Positions 36,227 through 48,733 of a DNA stretch of 64,000 nucleotides are shown piece by piece. A program made the position numbers and the translations under genes. Below the pieces are notes generated by a model. It did no database searches. It was not told where the DNA came from and worked only from the letters and a program-made list of their open reading frames with translations. How positions within the stretch are numbered: position 1 is the stretch's first letter; each line of letters begins with the position of its first letter. Source of the DNA: Takakia lepidozioides (lineage: Eukaryota; Streptophyta; Takakiopsida; Takakiales; Takakiaceae); the NCBI GenBank assembly GCA_030704615.1, contig CM060734.1, positions 39,262,042 to 39,326,041 of the forward strand. Direction: 5' to 3'.

Positions 36227-36490
36227 CCCCAATTATTATTATTATTACCCTTTATTATTATTATTATTATTATTTTAAAAGAAACCTGGGAGCGACTGCT
36301 CAGGCCCTTGAGGAGGGGGGAAAATTAACCCCCTTTCAGATAAGCCATTAGGCACACAGGTGGGAAACGTCACCACCAGACCTAGCCGGGTCACGAACAA
36401 TCCACACACCAGGCAGGGCAGCGGGTTTGAACCCTGAACCACCAGGGCGACACACTGTGCACTTACCAGCTGATGTGCATTTAATTTAAT
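36227..36490 (-). mobile_element. tRNA-derived SINE-like element, copy 1
   Basis: Read on the minus strand, a head with an A-box-like CAGCTGGTAAGTGCACA and a B-box-like GGTTCAGGGTTCAAACCC (36423-36440) is followed by a body. The body shares GAAAGGGG-TTA-TTTT, AGGGCCTGA and CTCCCAGGT with copy 2 at 61137-61376. The 3' end runs into an (ATT)n microsatellite, which is how many plant SINEs end. No target duplication was confirmed. Confidence 0.6.
36232..36274. repeat. (ATT)n microsatellite, tail of the SINE-like element
   Basis: There are two ATT runs separated by ACCC-TTT on the plus strand, directly abutting the SINE body. Confidence 0.85.
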
Positions 36491-39357
36491 TATATCCTGC
36501 AACTAAAAATTAGGGAGAGCCAACGGTTGCAGCCGGGAACTTAGGGAATAAATTAAAATTAAATACCTAAATTAAATATCTGTTTTGTTTCTCTAATTAA
36601 TTAATTTTCGTAAACAGTGACTAAGCCCGGCGAGTTCGGAAAGGTAGGAAATTGTTCAGACGTGTGCGTCCACCTGGCGGTTAACAAAGGCACCACGCGT
36701 CTGGAATCCATTCGGCGGACACAGAATATTTGACGGTCTAGATTCCTCCTTCCCAATTCCATCCGACCCCTGGTCTTCCAAGACGCTGTCAATGGATGAG
36801 ACGTGGATGAACACAGTCCGCTGCAGAATGGAGGATGACATTCGTTGCAGGTGTTTAGGTTATGAAGCAGAGGATTAGGTGGGGTGAGCAGGAGCCTTTG
36901 AAGACATGGCTCTGACATTCCTCTTCCCCCCTTCCTCCCTCGTCTCCTGAGTCCTCCCTCACTGTGGGTAGGTGCTCAATAAACACAGTCTGCCATTCAG
37001 TTGGTGAGATGGTGGTCTGCTTCACTGTCTTCATCACTCTGCTTTGTAAAGAGTCGCTATATTTGGTTGATATGAGTATGGGCGCCCGTTATCAGAATAT
37101 CTGAGTGATGCATGGTGGATTGAGTTCGTTCAATTGTGGGTAAAGCACATTGAATTCTTGGGAATATGGTGCGAGGTGAATGTTGTTGAATGACTGTGAC
37201 CGAATGCAGCGAATAGTGCTTCCTTGAGGAAGACTGGTTGGTGAGCACTGAGTTAGGCTTCGAGGTTGACTCTTGACTCCTTACAGCGCACCCTATCGGT
37301 ACCACACAGTGCATAAGTGTCAAGGACCCTATGTAGAAGAATTCTCTAACTTACCAATATTCATCTCTCTGGTCACCTTCAGCGACAAATTGTGTGACAC
37401 GTCTCATAGGATGTGCCACCAAGTCCAAAGAGGGTTGTAAGAAATGCATGCATGGCAGGCCCTTTGGGTCCCCAACCATCACCCCTCGCGGAATGGAGGG
37501 CCCAAAGGTGAAGACCAAGTCTAATCAGTAACCTATGCATGCCAGATGTGTAGGTACTTTACATTGGCGGGAACAGAGGCCTGTGCATATCAGACCTGAA
37601 GGAGGCGCTCCTTTGCACGCAACCGATTCCCCTCAGACTGTGTTATGTTGCCAGAGATAGTACTAAGTGTACAAGTAATAAGCTCCAAAGGGGGGCGGAG
37701 AGGATAAGTTAAGGTGGCATTCAATGAACTCACTGGATCAGAGACGGTAGACGTGATTAGATCACTTCAATAATGGTATGGAAGACCCATTATTGGCATA
37801 GAGCAACAGGTGGCTTGTTGAACTTGAACTAGGATTCCTGGATTCTCAACAAGAATGTTCGGAACCAACTTTTGACTAAGACAAAAACAAGTGAGATTTC
37901 CTGCACACATCCCGAGAACTGATTGGCCAGTCTTCAACTGCCAAATGTTTTGAGAAATTCACTTTCTTATTACTAGGTTTCTTCTCACCCGGTGGTGTGC
38001 TCTCATGCCAAAAGTCTTATTTTACAGTAGAGTGATGCTCGAAGGATAAATCAAAAAGGGGGACTAGCACGAGGAGAACTTGAGCCCGCTTTCCTGGCGC
38101 AAGTATTGGCATGTCCCACCGTTTTCCTCGTGGGCTACGATGGGTTTGATTGATTATCCTCCAAATTAGCAGTTGCATGTGACATATATTCTTCTATCAA
38201 CCTTGTGATGAGGTCTGCCATCTCTCTTTCCGTGTGATTCAAGCTCGTGTACTTGATCCTTTCACTATCGTGAAAAGACGGTAAGCGTAAGTTTTGAAAT
38301 GCACTTTATTGCTCCTTCAGAAGTGGCAACACAATGCCTAAGAAAAACTGCTCTTTACTTGGATAATTTGAAAAGTGCAGCCCAACATTCGTCGCTTAAG
38401 AACTGGTCCAGCAATGAGGCCTTAGGCTGGCCGACGGTCCCATCTGTAGAAATAGGGAAGGTGTGCTGATTTCTGACTCTTGCCATATCGGTTTTTGAAG
38501 CTCCAATGGCGCCTTGCTGACCTCACAGAGCGTGAGAGGTGAAGCCATGTGTCGTATGGCTTGCACGCCCTTTAAGGACCGTCATACCTGGCCCCTGCTC
38601 CAGCTTCTATGGTGCCCATTGCGCGAAGATGAAGACGACAAACGACAAACCAGTCGATTCCCAACTTTTTTCTTTTGTATAATAGAGAGTGAGAGGAGCT
38701 CACACGGAAGCGAGAACTAGGAAGGTGGCCCCCACTTCCGTCATAGTTCGTCCTGCATCCCACGGAGGTCCGGAGGTTGTTGCGCTATGGCGACCGTTTG
38801 GCCACACACGATGATTGAATTGAATGCCGCTATATACACAAATATATATACAGGTCCACTTTGTTGCATGCAGTACAATGATAGCAGAGAGCTGAGATGT
38901 AGAACAAGATCTAAGATGCTTGTGTAAATTGTTTGTTGGAGAGTACTTCCATGGCACATCAAACTTAGCAAACAGAGAATTCCGTCATTCCATTAACTTA
39001 TTGACTGTGATCCATGGTGTCGTCTCTCTCTCCTCTCATAGCCTTCTCTGCAACAGACAGAGTGGTTGTCTCTGGCCCACCCAGCTTGGTGGAAGTTGTG
39101 CTCTGGGAGCTTGTTCATTAAGGTTGTTCATTACACCATATGTATAATGGAATGTTGGACACTGGGGGATGATGAGTTTGATAGGATGTCTTTCTCGCAG
39201 ATATCAGCCCTTCAATTACAAAGTAAAAACACAGCTGTGTGTGAGGTCATCTCACCATGATACATGAAGGCATTGCCAATGAAGCCTAACTTATGGTGTC
39301 ACTCGACCCCCAAATGCTGCAGGTGTTATGGCATCCAACATCTAGTTTGAACCCACA

Positions 39358-39680
39358 ACCACTACCCCACTAAGTGAGACGGCTTGTGCCCACCACACCA
39401 GGCTAAATGTTGGTTGTCCATTCACAACTAGCTCTATTGAGTAGCACTTGCAAAACTTAAAGAATTGAAGTAGAAGGCGACATCAACGGGCGCAAAATGA
39501 AGAAAATGGAACGGAAACTTGAAGATCCAGTCGCACCTCACCTTCGAGCGCATTGCAAGCTTGAGGAGCCTGCTTATTACTTAGTGTTTGATGGACCTCC
39601 CACTACCACTAGTGAGGCGCTTGTGCCCATAATACCACATTGGGGGAATATCGGTTGTCCATCGACAACTACATTGAACG
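39358..39680. repeat. Diverged direct repeat, two copies of about 80 bp
   Basis: The series ccactacc-act-agtgag-cg-cttgtgccca-...-ggttgtccat-cacaact occurs at about 39358-39440 and again at about 39597-39680 in the same orientation. Confidence 0.55.
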
Positions 39681-42511
39681 CAGGGTATGGGATGCACGCC
39701 AAAATTATTGGCGACTTTGTGCGGGGCTGCTGCTTACAAATCTGTCTCTTGCAGGAGCTTGCAAGTTCAATCATTGCGGAGGAGATCCCCCATGGTTTGT
39801 CCATCTGTGTGCGTTGTTGATTCATGGTCTTCTCGAGCTTTGGGATCCTCGATCCTATAAGTATCTTTTGATTTCACTAAATCATTGGTGCGGTGTCAGA
39901 TCAGTGGTTCGAAAAGAGGGCCAACCCATATCAGAGAATTTGCTTGTCTTGCTGCCCAAACTGTGATCTTGAACTACAAACTAGATATTGTAAAAAGTGC
40001 GGTGCATGCTCCAGAGGATTCTCTCGGCACTGACAGTCTGCCTTGACCAGGGTCCGCTAAGCTACAATCCTTCGTCTCTCCCTCTTCGTTCTCGAAACTC
40101 AACCAGGCAAGCTATAATCCTTCCTATGTTGCGGTCTTCCACTGAAATGGGTCAAACTGGCGATGGCGTAAGCATCTGGTAACAGTAGAATGTACCTATC
40201 CAGAACATGAATCAGGGCGACCTTCAACAACGTGGGTTCCATCTCTGGATCGCCTTCGCAATGGCCGATGAATTACGCCCCAAGACTTGAGCCACTCATG
40301 CCTGTACAACTAGCACTGGCCGAGAATAACGTGAAGGCTGGTCAGTGATGGTCGGTTTTCAAGGAAGGCCGACGGCTCTTGCAGGGCCATGGTGAACGGC
40401 CGGCTCCCTTTGCTGCAGCAGCCTTGTCTTGCATGCTGGCCTGCCAAGCTGGAAAGCGCAGGCAACACACACACACACAGTTAAGCTTAAACATGCTGCA
40501 TGGCAGCATGCCCACTTTGTTAGGAGATATTCAAGCTGCTCCTTCATGTTCTCATGCAGCGCCATTATTATTAGTACCTTTCTGCTCCGAAATAAAAAAC
40601 CACAGCAGTCCAAAAGCGTTCAGGATCGAAAATAGACATGTAACTGACAGGATTCTGTCACGGACTTCAAGAGCATGCCACATAGTGAACTACTGCCGCC
40701 ACTGTCGGCCTCATCTTCCCACCTAGCTCTTTCTTCCTCCACACACACCTTCCAAAAAGATTCTTGACAGAGAAAACTACAGCTACTTTGGGGCAACAAA
40801 CTTTCAGCATGCCCACAATTTATACATGGAAATCCGCATGTTAACATACGATTGGGACTGCAGTCTATACCAATATCATGGTAACCCCAGCTAGTACCTA
40901 GCACACACTGGCTCAAAGAATGACTTAGTTCAGACACTATGCTACAAAAGCAATGGCGTGTGCAACACAATGGGTCAGTTTTGGGAATTGGAAGACACAC
41001 TTCGAAACAGTGATTTATGGGTTCTCTTGACCATTCCCTCTCTATATACTTCGTCTGTACTTGAGCTCCACTCCAATGGTTGGTTGCTTGGGCCATGCCT
41101 GTACCAAGGTAATCCTATGTTCAATCCTTGAACATGTGCCTTCATCCGTGCAGGAGCTACTGCTTGTCTGACGAGCACATCCCATCACCCATCACTAGTG
41201 TAATGTAGGGTTTGGAATCCAAAACTAAAGCAGCTGAATTAATTTAAAATCATTTGCCATAAAAACTGTGACTATGCATTTCCGGGCTTGTGTATGAAGA
41301 GCTACATCACTACACTGTGGCTGGGTTTTGTAGAGAACTATTTGTCAAGTAGGTTGGAAAAGGAAACTTGCAGCAGCTAGCTTTTGTAACCAACCCATGT
41401 ATGCTTGAACAAAGAAGGGAATAACAGTGTGAGTAAAGCTTTTGTACATTTTTCCACTCAAGCAGGCCTGCAAATGTGCATGCTCCCAAAGAACTAGTGA
41501 CATCTGCGCTGTTGCACTTGTTTCCTGCCGTCTTGCCTACACTGAGCTTCCTTTAGTTCCATCTCCTGTCATGATTGCTCAGAAGCCTAGTGGCCAGGTG
41601 GCCTTAAACAACACCCTATTGCTCCCTTGTTGACCTTGCTTGCTTTCAAGATGTGACAGCTTGACATCTTCAATTAGCAGGCTAGGGGGTCGACTTGAAT
41701 GCGGGGATCTGTTAGAAACCTCTCTTCTTACAATGCACAACCCCCAGACTGTTGACATCTTTGGCAGGCAGGGTGAGGTGTGAAGCCAGCAATAATGGAA
41801 GAGAGGGATTGACAAGTGTAGAGGCTGTTGACCAGAGCACGAAAAAGGAGATAACCAGGGATGCCAATCTGAAGAACCATGAAACCAATGAGGGTCTCAG
41901 TTATTTGCTTCTTTCTAAGGATCATCTGCTGCTTCCACGAGTCTTTTCAACCGCTCCCTATGTATTTTTGCTCTCACCATTTGAAGAGCTAGAAGAGAGC
42001 CTGTAAAAAGTAAAGTGTGAGTTTGATTGCAAAAGGAGAGAGTTAGACTAGGTACTAATGTGATGTTGTTTGCCGTAGCATGGTGGACAGATCCCACTTT
42101 AGGCGGAATAAGAGGGAATACGACGACCTCAATAGTGGGACTTACCTTGGTACAAACAATTGGTTCAGGTTTTCCAGCTCTCTTATGACAATAACCCAGA
42201 CATTAGACCCGACATACCTATGCCTGTTTCTGAAGGGATTTGGAGGCCGCACTATAAGGCTGGATAGAGCAACAGGAGCAGGGTCAATCACCCATAACCA
42301 GACTTCTCTCTCCTTCCCCTACGTCAGATTTGTGTTTGATATCAACTCTCCATGACATCAAATCAGCCACTGATCGTCCAGTTCTCCATTTTCCCGTTCT
42401 TCTAGGCAAAAAGTTCTGAACAGGACAACGGGATCAGGCTGCAATTCTTGAATGTTGCTACAAATAACTTAGCCACTTTCAAATAAAGAGAGAGAGAGAG
42501 AGAGTACTCAC

Positions 42512-42612
42512 AATCCGTTGTTTGCGGTAGCCGTGTGGCCATACACCCCACTTCCAGTTAGAATGTACTCATAAGACTTGGTTTGCGTAGCCTTGTGGTT
42601 GCTCCCAGTTAG
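42512..42612. repeat. Tandem pair of a dispersed motif also present at 58239-58284
   Basis: ACTCA-CAATCCGTTGTTTGCGGTAGCCGTGTGGCC and ACTCATAAGACTTGGTTTGCGTAGCCTTGTGG are adjacent diverged copies. A third copy, aatgtactcataagatgttgtttgctatagccttgtggcc, lies in an eIF3h intron. Confidence 0.55.
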
Positions 42613-43355
42613 AGAGAGAGTATTCACTACGCTAATAACGTGATGGCTGTGGATTCTGCACCCAATCGAGAGAGACAGGTGTGTACGTAAGACTGGGCAG
42701 GCTTCACCAGTCATGCACACATGAACTCCTGGCAAATGCACAGGTTTTTTGACAGGATTACCATGGAACAAAGGGCAAAGATAAGCCACATTGCAAGGGA
42801 AGAGAGAGAGGAGGGGGGGGGGGGGCGCAAGAAATGCACTGCTGAAAGCTTCCAGAACCAAACCTACAGGTTTTGCAGTAGTAAGTTTGGAATTCACCTT
42901 ATTTGCTCTCTTGTTCGCAGAAGCCTAGCCTTTGTTGTCAGGCCCTGGGATCCGGGCGTGGAAGAATTGGTGCGATTCATCCATCCTCTCGGCATGCACG
43001 CAGGGAAGAGACAGCACCATGAGTGCGCGCATGCTGTCACGGCCGCCCTCTTGGGGACCCAATCCATCGCCGTCTTTGTCCCTCCCATCCTCAGCACCCT
43101 CTGCCTCAGCAGGTGTAATGGCGGCCATCCCTCTTTCCCTGCCCTCAACAGCATCCTCTCCACCCTCCTCTCCACCCCATCTTTCTTTCCCATTGCCTGC
43201 TTCCCCTCACTCTACGCCCAGTTCCCTGCGAACCCTCTGCCCTCGACATCCAACCGTCTATCAATCTTGCTCCCACCTTCTTCATTTCTCATGCTTTTGC
43301 TACAGCAGGTTGCTCGGGGTCTGGGTCTTCTGTCGCTGGTTCTTTAGGGAAACCA

Positions 43356-44021
43356 ATGTCAGGAAGCAATGGGGTTGTAGTTATAGGTGTAAAGAGCTGC
43401 TCGGAAGAGGATGCATCACACCTATTGGATCGTCTTCTCGATGCCCATCTATTTGGTGGAGGGGGAAGGTCTGTGCTTCAAAACAAGGATGGCCAGTGGT
43501 CCTCTGGCTCCACGAAGACAAAGGAAACGGAAGCCCCTAATTCTCAAGTTGGGCTGCATAGCAGCTTGAACCCTAACAGAAGTCCTCATATCCAAGAAGA
43601 CACAGTGGTCTCAAGCGAGGCCGCCAAAAGAACGCACAGCCAGATTGTGGAAGAGGCAGGCACGCACAGGAATGGCGAAATTGGACTGGATACAGTTGAA
43701 GGGGCAACGGAGAATGACTGCAGCACTAGCGCCCAGAGGTCCATGCATACACCCCAGATCCAACCCCGACTAGAGGGGCAGAAGGCAATGGAGGACCTGC
43801 AAGCAATTAGGGACTTTCTATGGAGCAAAACTGAGATATTGAGAGCGAAGGGGGGAATCTCCAATAGTTCAGCAGGAGGCTCTGGATGGTCGCTGCTGCC
43901 GCTACTGCGGCAGCAGCATCAGCTGCGGCCTCTGCTTTGGAAGGCCGAGGGTGAGGTTGAGAAAGGGGAACTTGACAAAGGTAAAAAAGGAGTTCTTGTA
44001 AAAGGCCTGGAAGTCAGTTGA
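43356..44021 (+). CDS. Hypothetical open frame of 221 codons
   Basis: The frame is open from about 43119, but its first ATG after the proline-rich start is at 43356 (MSGSNGVVVIGVKSCSEEDA). It is polar and acidic, with LLDRLLDAHLFGGGG and MEDLQAIRDFLWSKTEILRA, and no recognisable domain. A proline/serine-rich frame overlaps just upstream (42932-43340), so a frame change or intron near 43230 could join the two. The end, SLLPLLRQQHQLRPLLW, is read from a GCN-rich repeat that encodes polyalanine in another frame, so the true end may differ. It may be a gene fragment. Confidence 0.3.
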   Translation: MSGSNGVVVIGVKSCSEEDASHLLDRLLDAHLFGGGGRSVLQNKDGQWSSGSTKTKETEAPNSQVGLHSSLNPNRSPHIQEDTVVSSEAAKRTHSQIVEEAGTHRNGEIGLDTVEGATENDCSTSAQRSMHTPQIQPRLEGQKAMEDLQAIRDFLWSKTEILRAKGGISNSSAGGSGWSLLPLLRQQHQLRPLLWKAEGEVEKGELDKGKKGVLVKGLEVS

Positions 44022-44210
44022 ATCACTCCTGCTTCCACAGCAGAAGCAGCAGTCCAGGTTGGATTATCTGAGCTTTAGTGTGATTGCACTTGAGGACCAC
44101 ATGACAATAAACTTGAGGGAGGAAGCAACCAGTATATTTCAAAGTGGGATCTCACTTGAAGATTACACCAGCTGGGTTTTCTGTTGAAAATCCGCTCGTG
44201 TATTTTGCAG

Positions 44211-45610
44211 AAGGATCCCAAGGATGGGAAAATGTACATGAAGGGCTGTCGACCAGTAGATGCCAATTCAGCTGGCAATTACATCCCAGAGAAGCATCTT
44301 CTATGGAGGGGGCGAGTTGGAGGGCGTCACTATAGAAACAGATAAGGAGGACACGCTCTGTATGCTTGACTGTACCATGTTCCTAGCGAAAGAGGTCAAG
44401 AAATTGACTAAGGAGTGCAGCGTTATGGTGCAACTGCAGTATCCTCGCCGGCAATCTCTCACCAACGGGCCATCCATGGCCAAGTCACCAGCATTGCAGC
44501 ACCTGGTGACAAACATTATTTCAATCCTATCAATGTGTCATTGCAGATGGAGACATTTGCAGATTATGAGTACACCGCAGGAACTCTCATAGTTGGAATT
44601 TGCAACGAGACTTGTCCCCAGAGTTCTTCAAAGACAGATACCTACCAAGAAGCTAAGTTTTGTGAAGTTGCATTGCAACTTATTGAGCAGTGGCTGGATG
44701 TTGAGCCTTTTTGGCAACGCACCCAGTCCGAAGAATTTTGTTTGAAGCTGGCCCCTTTTGGCTTCGGGGCATCCCATGGGGCAAATCTCCCCCGCGGTTG
44801 CCTTCTCATTCAGTACCTTAGATGTGATGCCCTGGCTGATGAATTGGGTGCAAAGTCCAACACGAATGTTAGTGCTGGTTTCCGTGCAGTACTTGGTGGA
44901 GAGAGTCCCAACCTTGCATTTTGAAGGTCTGGCTTGAATGGGCACACTTCTTGTAGTGGAAGGCTCCTGGAGAAATGAGTCTGGGCAGATATGCACGATG
45001 GCATGCCATGCTGGTGCAAGAACAGCGATAGGAGTAGAGATTGTGATATCAAAATTTGCCTCCACATTCGAGCGGCTTTCTCTCTCAAGCAGCGCAGCAT
45101 CGCGGAAGGCACCATTTCCAGCATATGGCCTCTCAACCACTCTAGTTCACTCAACCTCTCTCCTTCCACATGTCTCTCCACAACCAGGATGTTCCAGCCA
45201 GTGTCCAAAAACAGCTTCAGTACAAGTACGACAACATCAGGGAGGCAGGTGCAATGATGATAAGGAATGAACCTAACTTCGTTCGGGTCCAGAATCCGGG
45301 CCAGTGTGTTTCGTTACCCTACTCTCCATGGACTTGATGATTACAGCATCTTAAGCATAGATCTTTCAGTTGAATCATCAATGTACATGAAGGGTTGTTG
45401 ACCAGTAGATGCCAATTGGACGCTGCTCCAGGACAATGCAGATTCCTTAGATGATGGGCTTGACTATTCCCTTGGAATTGTTCTGGAGTACCCCTCGATA
45501 GTTGCTAGGTGGCTGACAAGACCAACTGTGAAGATAGACATCACCAGCCAGCAGAATGTGGACGAACCTTTCTACTTCAAACCGATAAGTACGCAAGTTG
45601 TACTACTCAC
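44211..45610 (+). pseudogene. DUF2921-like gene fragments, broken and partly duplicated
   Basis: Several frames match the plant DUF2921 membrane-protein family pattern. The first copy has KDPKDGKMYMKGCRPVDAN after a TTTTGCAG acceptor (44211), ECSVMVQLQYP and GDKHYFNPINVSL. Further on are DCDIKICLHIRAAFSLKQRS (about 45030), KYDNIREAGAMM (about 45226), a second MYMKGC with a stop inside it (about 45382) and LGIVLEYPSIVARWL, then DITSQQNVDEPFYFKPIS (about 45466-45585). Stops and frame changes interrupt every part, and the MYMKGC unit occurs twice. This fits a decayed tandem duplication. The family assignment is from memory. Confidence 0.5.
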
Positions 45611-45649
45611 AAGTGAGTAGTACACTGTGGCAAAGGCTAACCACAAACG

Positions 45650-45785
45650 TGGAAAATTCATAATATGCTCTTCATTCGAAGCAACCACCTGTTCTTCCGC
45701 TGTAACAAACTCGTTCACAAAATGCTCTTCTTTCGCAGCAACCACCGGTTATTTGACAAAATGTTCTTCTTTCGCTCCAATCCAT
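45650..45785. repeat. Tandem repeat, about 40-57-bp unit
   Basis: Three imperfect copies of a-atgctcttc-ttcg-agcaaccacc, separated by variable spacers containing ctgtaacaaactcgttca or similar. Confidence 0.55.
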
Positions 45786-45998
45786 TTGTCTTTTGAGTAC
45801 AACCTCAACATAATACATTTGCACAAAGTATCAGAGTCAACACCGGGAGGGAGAAGGAGAGGTAAATCATCTGGAAAAGGGTCCTGTGGAGGCGGAGGAG
45901 GGTAGGATCCATTGGCCACTGGCCAAATTGGTGCTACACTCAATACCTGAGTAACATTAGATATATTCTGACCATTACATGGCCTTGCTGCCAAGGGT

Positions 45999-46223
45999 GG
46001 TGAAAAGGAGGTCAGGCCAGGGAATTGAAAGCCTTGGCAACAAGGGATTTGCTCTTCGTTTGCCAAACTTGTCAAACACTCAACCGCAAAATGAGAGTGT
46101 GAAACGAGGGTGGAGACAAGCTGGTCTCCGAGTCTGGGAGTAAGTACCCATTGGTGGCCAAGGGAGGTAAGAAGGAGGTCGGGCCAGGGAATTGAAAGCC
46201 TTGGAAACAGGGGATTTGCTCTT
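45999..46223. repeat. Direct repeat, two 60-bp copies
   Basis: AAGGAGGTCAGGCCAGGGAA followed by TTGAAAGCCTTGGCAACAAG recurs at about 46171 as aaggaggtcgggccagggaa, then ttgaaagccttggaaacagg. Both continue into ggatttgctctt. Confidence 0.75.
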
Positions 46224-46855
46224 GAGACAACATATTCTTTGACTTTCCCGATCACTTACAAGCGACAGCGGGATGAGATTGTTTCTCGGAAGAGTCTGGA
46301 AGGGTCGTAGAGTGTGGCAACCCTAACTCTGAAGCTGTTATGTATTGGTGCCCAGCTGTCACATGTCAAGCGCCATCTGCCTACATCTCGCTTGGGATGC
46401 TTAGGCTGTGGGCTACATAATTCCTCTTATCACAGGTTAGTAGGTGACTGATCACCTAAGATCTCTGCCCTTTTGTTCAAGGATTTGCCTCTCTGATGCA
46501 CTTTTGTTCTCAATACTGGCTCCAAATGGAATAGCAAGTTTTTATGAATTAGCAATGTTACTGAAGATCTAATATCTAGCAAGCTAATGTGCCCGGATTG
46601 TCATATGAAATCTGTACTGAATATGAGTATCTTCAAATCCTACCTCATGAAGGTAGTTGTTTATACCTCTCCTTCCACTTCCCTCCTCAAAATAAGTGTG
46701 GACATGTCTCTCTCTCTCCATAAATAGAAAACGCATGATTCTTCAGACAAATGAAGCCTAACAAAGACCGAAACCGCAAAATCCAACCGCAACTTGGACC
46801 CTTTCAGAAGCAAACAAAAGCACAAGCTGAACATTTTAGTAACAGAAGAGATCAC
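46224..46855. other. Host sequence left of the copia insertion
   Basis: No recognised gene. A minus-strand frame (46661-46861) continues in frame on the other side of the copia element if the insertion is ignored. Confidence 0.3.
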
Positions 46856-46860
46856 TACCA

Positions 46861-47156
46861 TGTTGGAAGTAATTAAACATATCTAGAAGACTAAGAGTCT
46901 TGAAGGCCAAAGGTTTAGAAGTCTAAGAGACTATCTTGTTTAACTCACCTTTGGAAGGTGAATGGCTAGAAGGTGGATGGTCACCATAGTACTCTTACAC
47001 TTGACTAATGGCTTCACCCCCGAGTTTGTACAAGAAGGTATCTAGAAAGTCCTACTTGGTCACTTGATGGTGGCTTATATGGTTGGGTGGAGAGCTTTAG
47101 TTTTAGCTTTAGTCTAAGACTTTAGTTCTTGTTCATGTTCTTGATCAATTCTAACA
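46861..47156 (+). repeat. 5' LTR of the copia element
   Basis: It begins TGTTGGAAGTAATTAAAC and ends TTCTAACA. Block 46988-47065 is inverted relative to the 3' LTR. The block is flanked by CACCAT (46982-46987) and ATGGTG (47067-47072), which are inverted repeats of each other. Confidence 0.95.
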
Positions 47157-47169
47157 TGGTATCAGAGCC
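47157..47169 (+). other. Primer-binding site of the copia element
   Basis: TGGTATCAGAGCC lies immediately after the 5' LTR and matches the plant initiator tRNA-Met priming site. Confidence 0.9.
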
Positions 47170-47211
47170 ATTCTTCTCTAGGTGAGAGTTGGTAGTTGAG
47201 ATTGAGAGAAC

Positions 47212-48618
47212 TTGATTATGGCTGGAGCGTCGTCTTCTAGCAATCCTCCTTCTATGTCTATGACAAGTGCATTAGATGTGAGAGTGGAAGATCGATTCAA
47301 TGGAGCTAACTATCAAACCTGGAAGTTTGGGATAGAGATGGTACTTCTAGACAAAGATCTATGGGGAGTGGTTGATGGATCAGTCCCAAGACCTGACACT
47401 ATTGTTGGCCAAGCCATATGGGATAGGAAAGATCAGAAAGCAAGAGCTAGCATCATCACAAACTTGAGAGACAATCAGTTGCATCTCATTATAAGTGCTA
47501 AGAATGCTAAGGATGTTTGGGACAAGCTAGCAAGCATATATGAGACGAAGGATGTCACATCGCAAGTGTATGCGACGCAAAAGTTCTATGGTCTGAAGAT
47601 GACCGAGTCAGACTCAGTTGAACAACACTTGAATTTGTTTTGTGTGTTGCGAGATCAACTAGTCTTTATGGGAACTAATGTGACTGATGAACACGCTGCA
47701 GTGGTGTTATTGGCAACCTTACCTGAATCCTATGATGGTTTTGTGGTGTTTCTAGCAGGACAAACCAACTTAACTATTGATGTTGTCATAGGACTTCTCC
47801 TCAAGGAGGAAACAAGAAGAAAATGTCAAGGTACGTCTATAGAGGTAGACAGAGCTTTGTTCACAGGCAAGACTGGAGTAGTCTTGAATAGAAGACTCCC
47901 TTCACATATGTCTCAGAAATCCCAGAGGTTTCAGAAACCTCAATCTAGCTCAAAGATCAAAAAGGCCAAAGTAAGGTGTTTTTATTGCAAGAAACTTGGT
48001 CACATGATCAAGGATTGTAGAAAGCACATTGCAGATGAGCGCAGCAGAGAGGGTCAAGGGAACATAGCTACTCATCAGAAGAACGCTATTCTATTTGTTA
48101 TGTCTCTCTCAGCCACTACTAGACAGAAGCATGTGCGGTATGTTAATTCAGGAGCACCTCAACATATGAGTTCAGAGAGAGAGCATTTCTTATCTTATAG
48201 ATCTCTTTCACCTACACAATATGTTTTTTTGGGAGATGATAGCAAGCATGTCATTAGTGGAGAAGGCTCAGTCTCTCTTATGCTCAATGAAGGGGAAACC
48301 ATAGAGGTGGAAAATGTCTTACATGTCCCTACTTTAACACAGAATCTGCTGTCTGTAAGACAAATTGTTGCAAAGGGATACAGAGTGGTATTCCAAGATG
48401 AGAGTTGTACTATCACAGATAGCTCAGGAGCTGTGGTAGCAAGAGCTATTCTTGATAATTGCTTGTATAGATTACAACATCATGTCTCTAGTGCTCTTAC
48501 CACATTTTCACCACAGTTGGGATCTACACCTGTCATGTCAGAAACAGAGTTTTGGCATAGAAGGTTAGGTCATGTGAGCATTAAGAAGTTGAGACAGATG
48601 TGGAAGGACTGCCATTGA
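47212..48618 (+). pseudogene. Copia gag, protease and pre-integrase region
   Basis: A 468-codon frame contains a UBN2-type gag (FNGANYQTWKFGIEMVLLDK), a CCHC knuckle (CFYCKKLGHMIKDC), a protease motif and a GAG-pre-integrase segment (EFWHRRLGHVSIKKL). In the protease motif the catalytic Asp codon is AAT, giving VNSGAPQHM (48145-48147), so protease activity is probably lost. A stop at 48616-48618 ends the frame just before integrase. Confidence 0.9.
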
Positions 48619-48733
48619 AGGAAATGAGCGATATGCATCTATGCAAAGGTTGTTTGGAAGGGAAGCAACATCGAGGTCAATTTCCTAAGGATGGTGGACG
48701 AAGAGCCACAAGTATATTGGAGATTGTTCATTC

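Larger units (their letters stand above)
36491..43118. other. Intergenic block, no gene recognised
   Basis: No convincing gene was found. A Cys-rich minus-strand frame at 40620-41096 (158 codons, with CGFPCINCGHAESLL) is protein-like but unassigned. A short frame beginning MADLITRLIEEYM lies on the minus strand near 38150-38222. Simple repeats are an (AC)n run near 40468, (GA)n at about 42487-42504 and a poly-G run near 42812-42825. Confidence 0.35.

Noticed and set aside
36423-36440. Genuine tRNA gene, suspected from the B-box-like sequence
   Set aside because: No cloverleaf could be drawn, and the head is followed by a SINE-like body shared with another copy.
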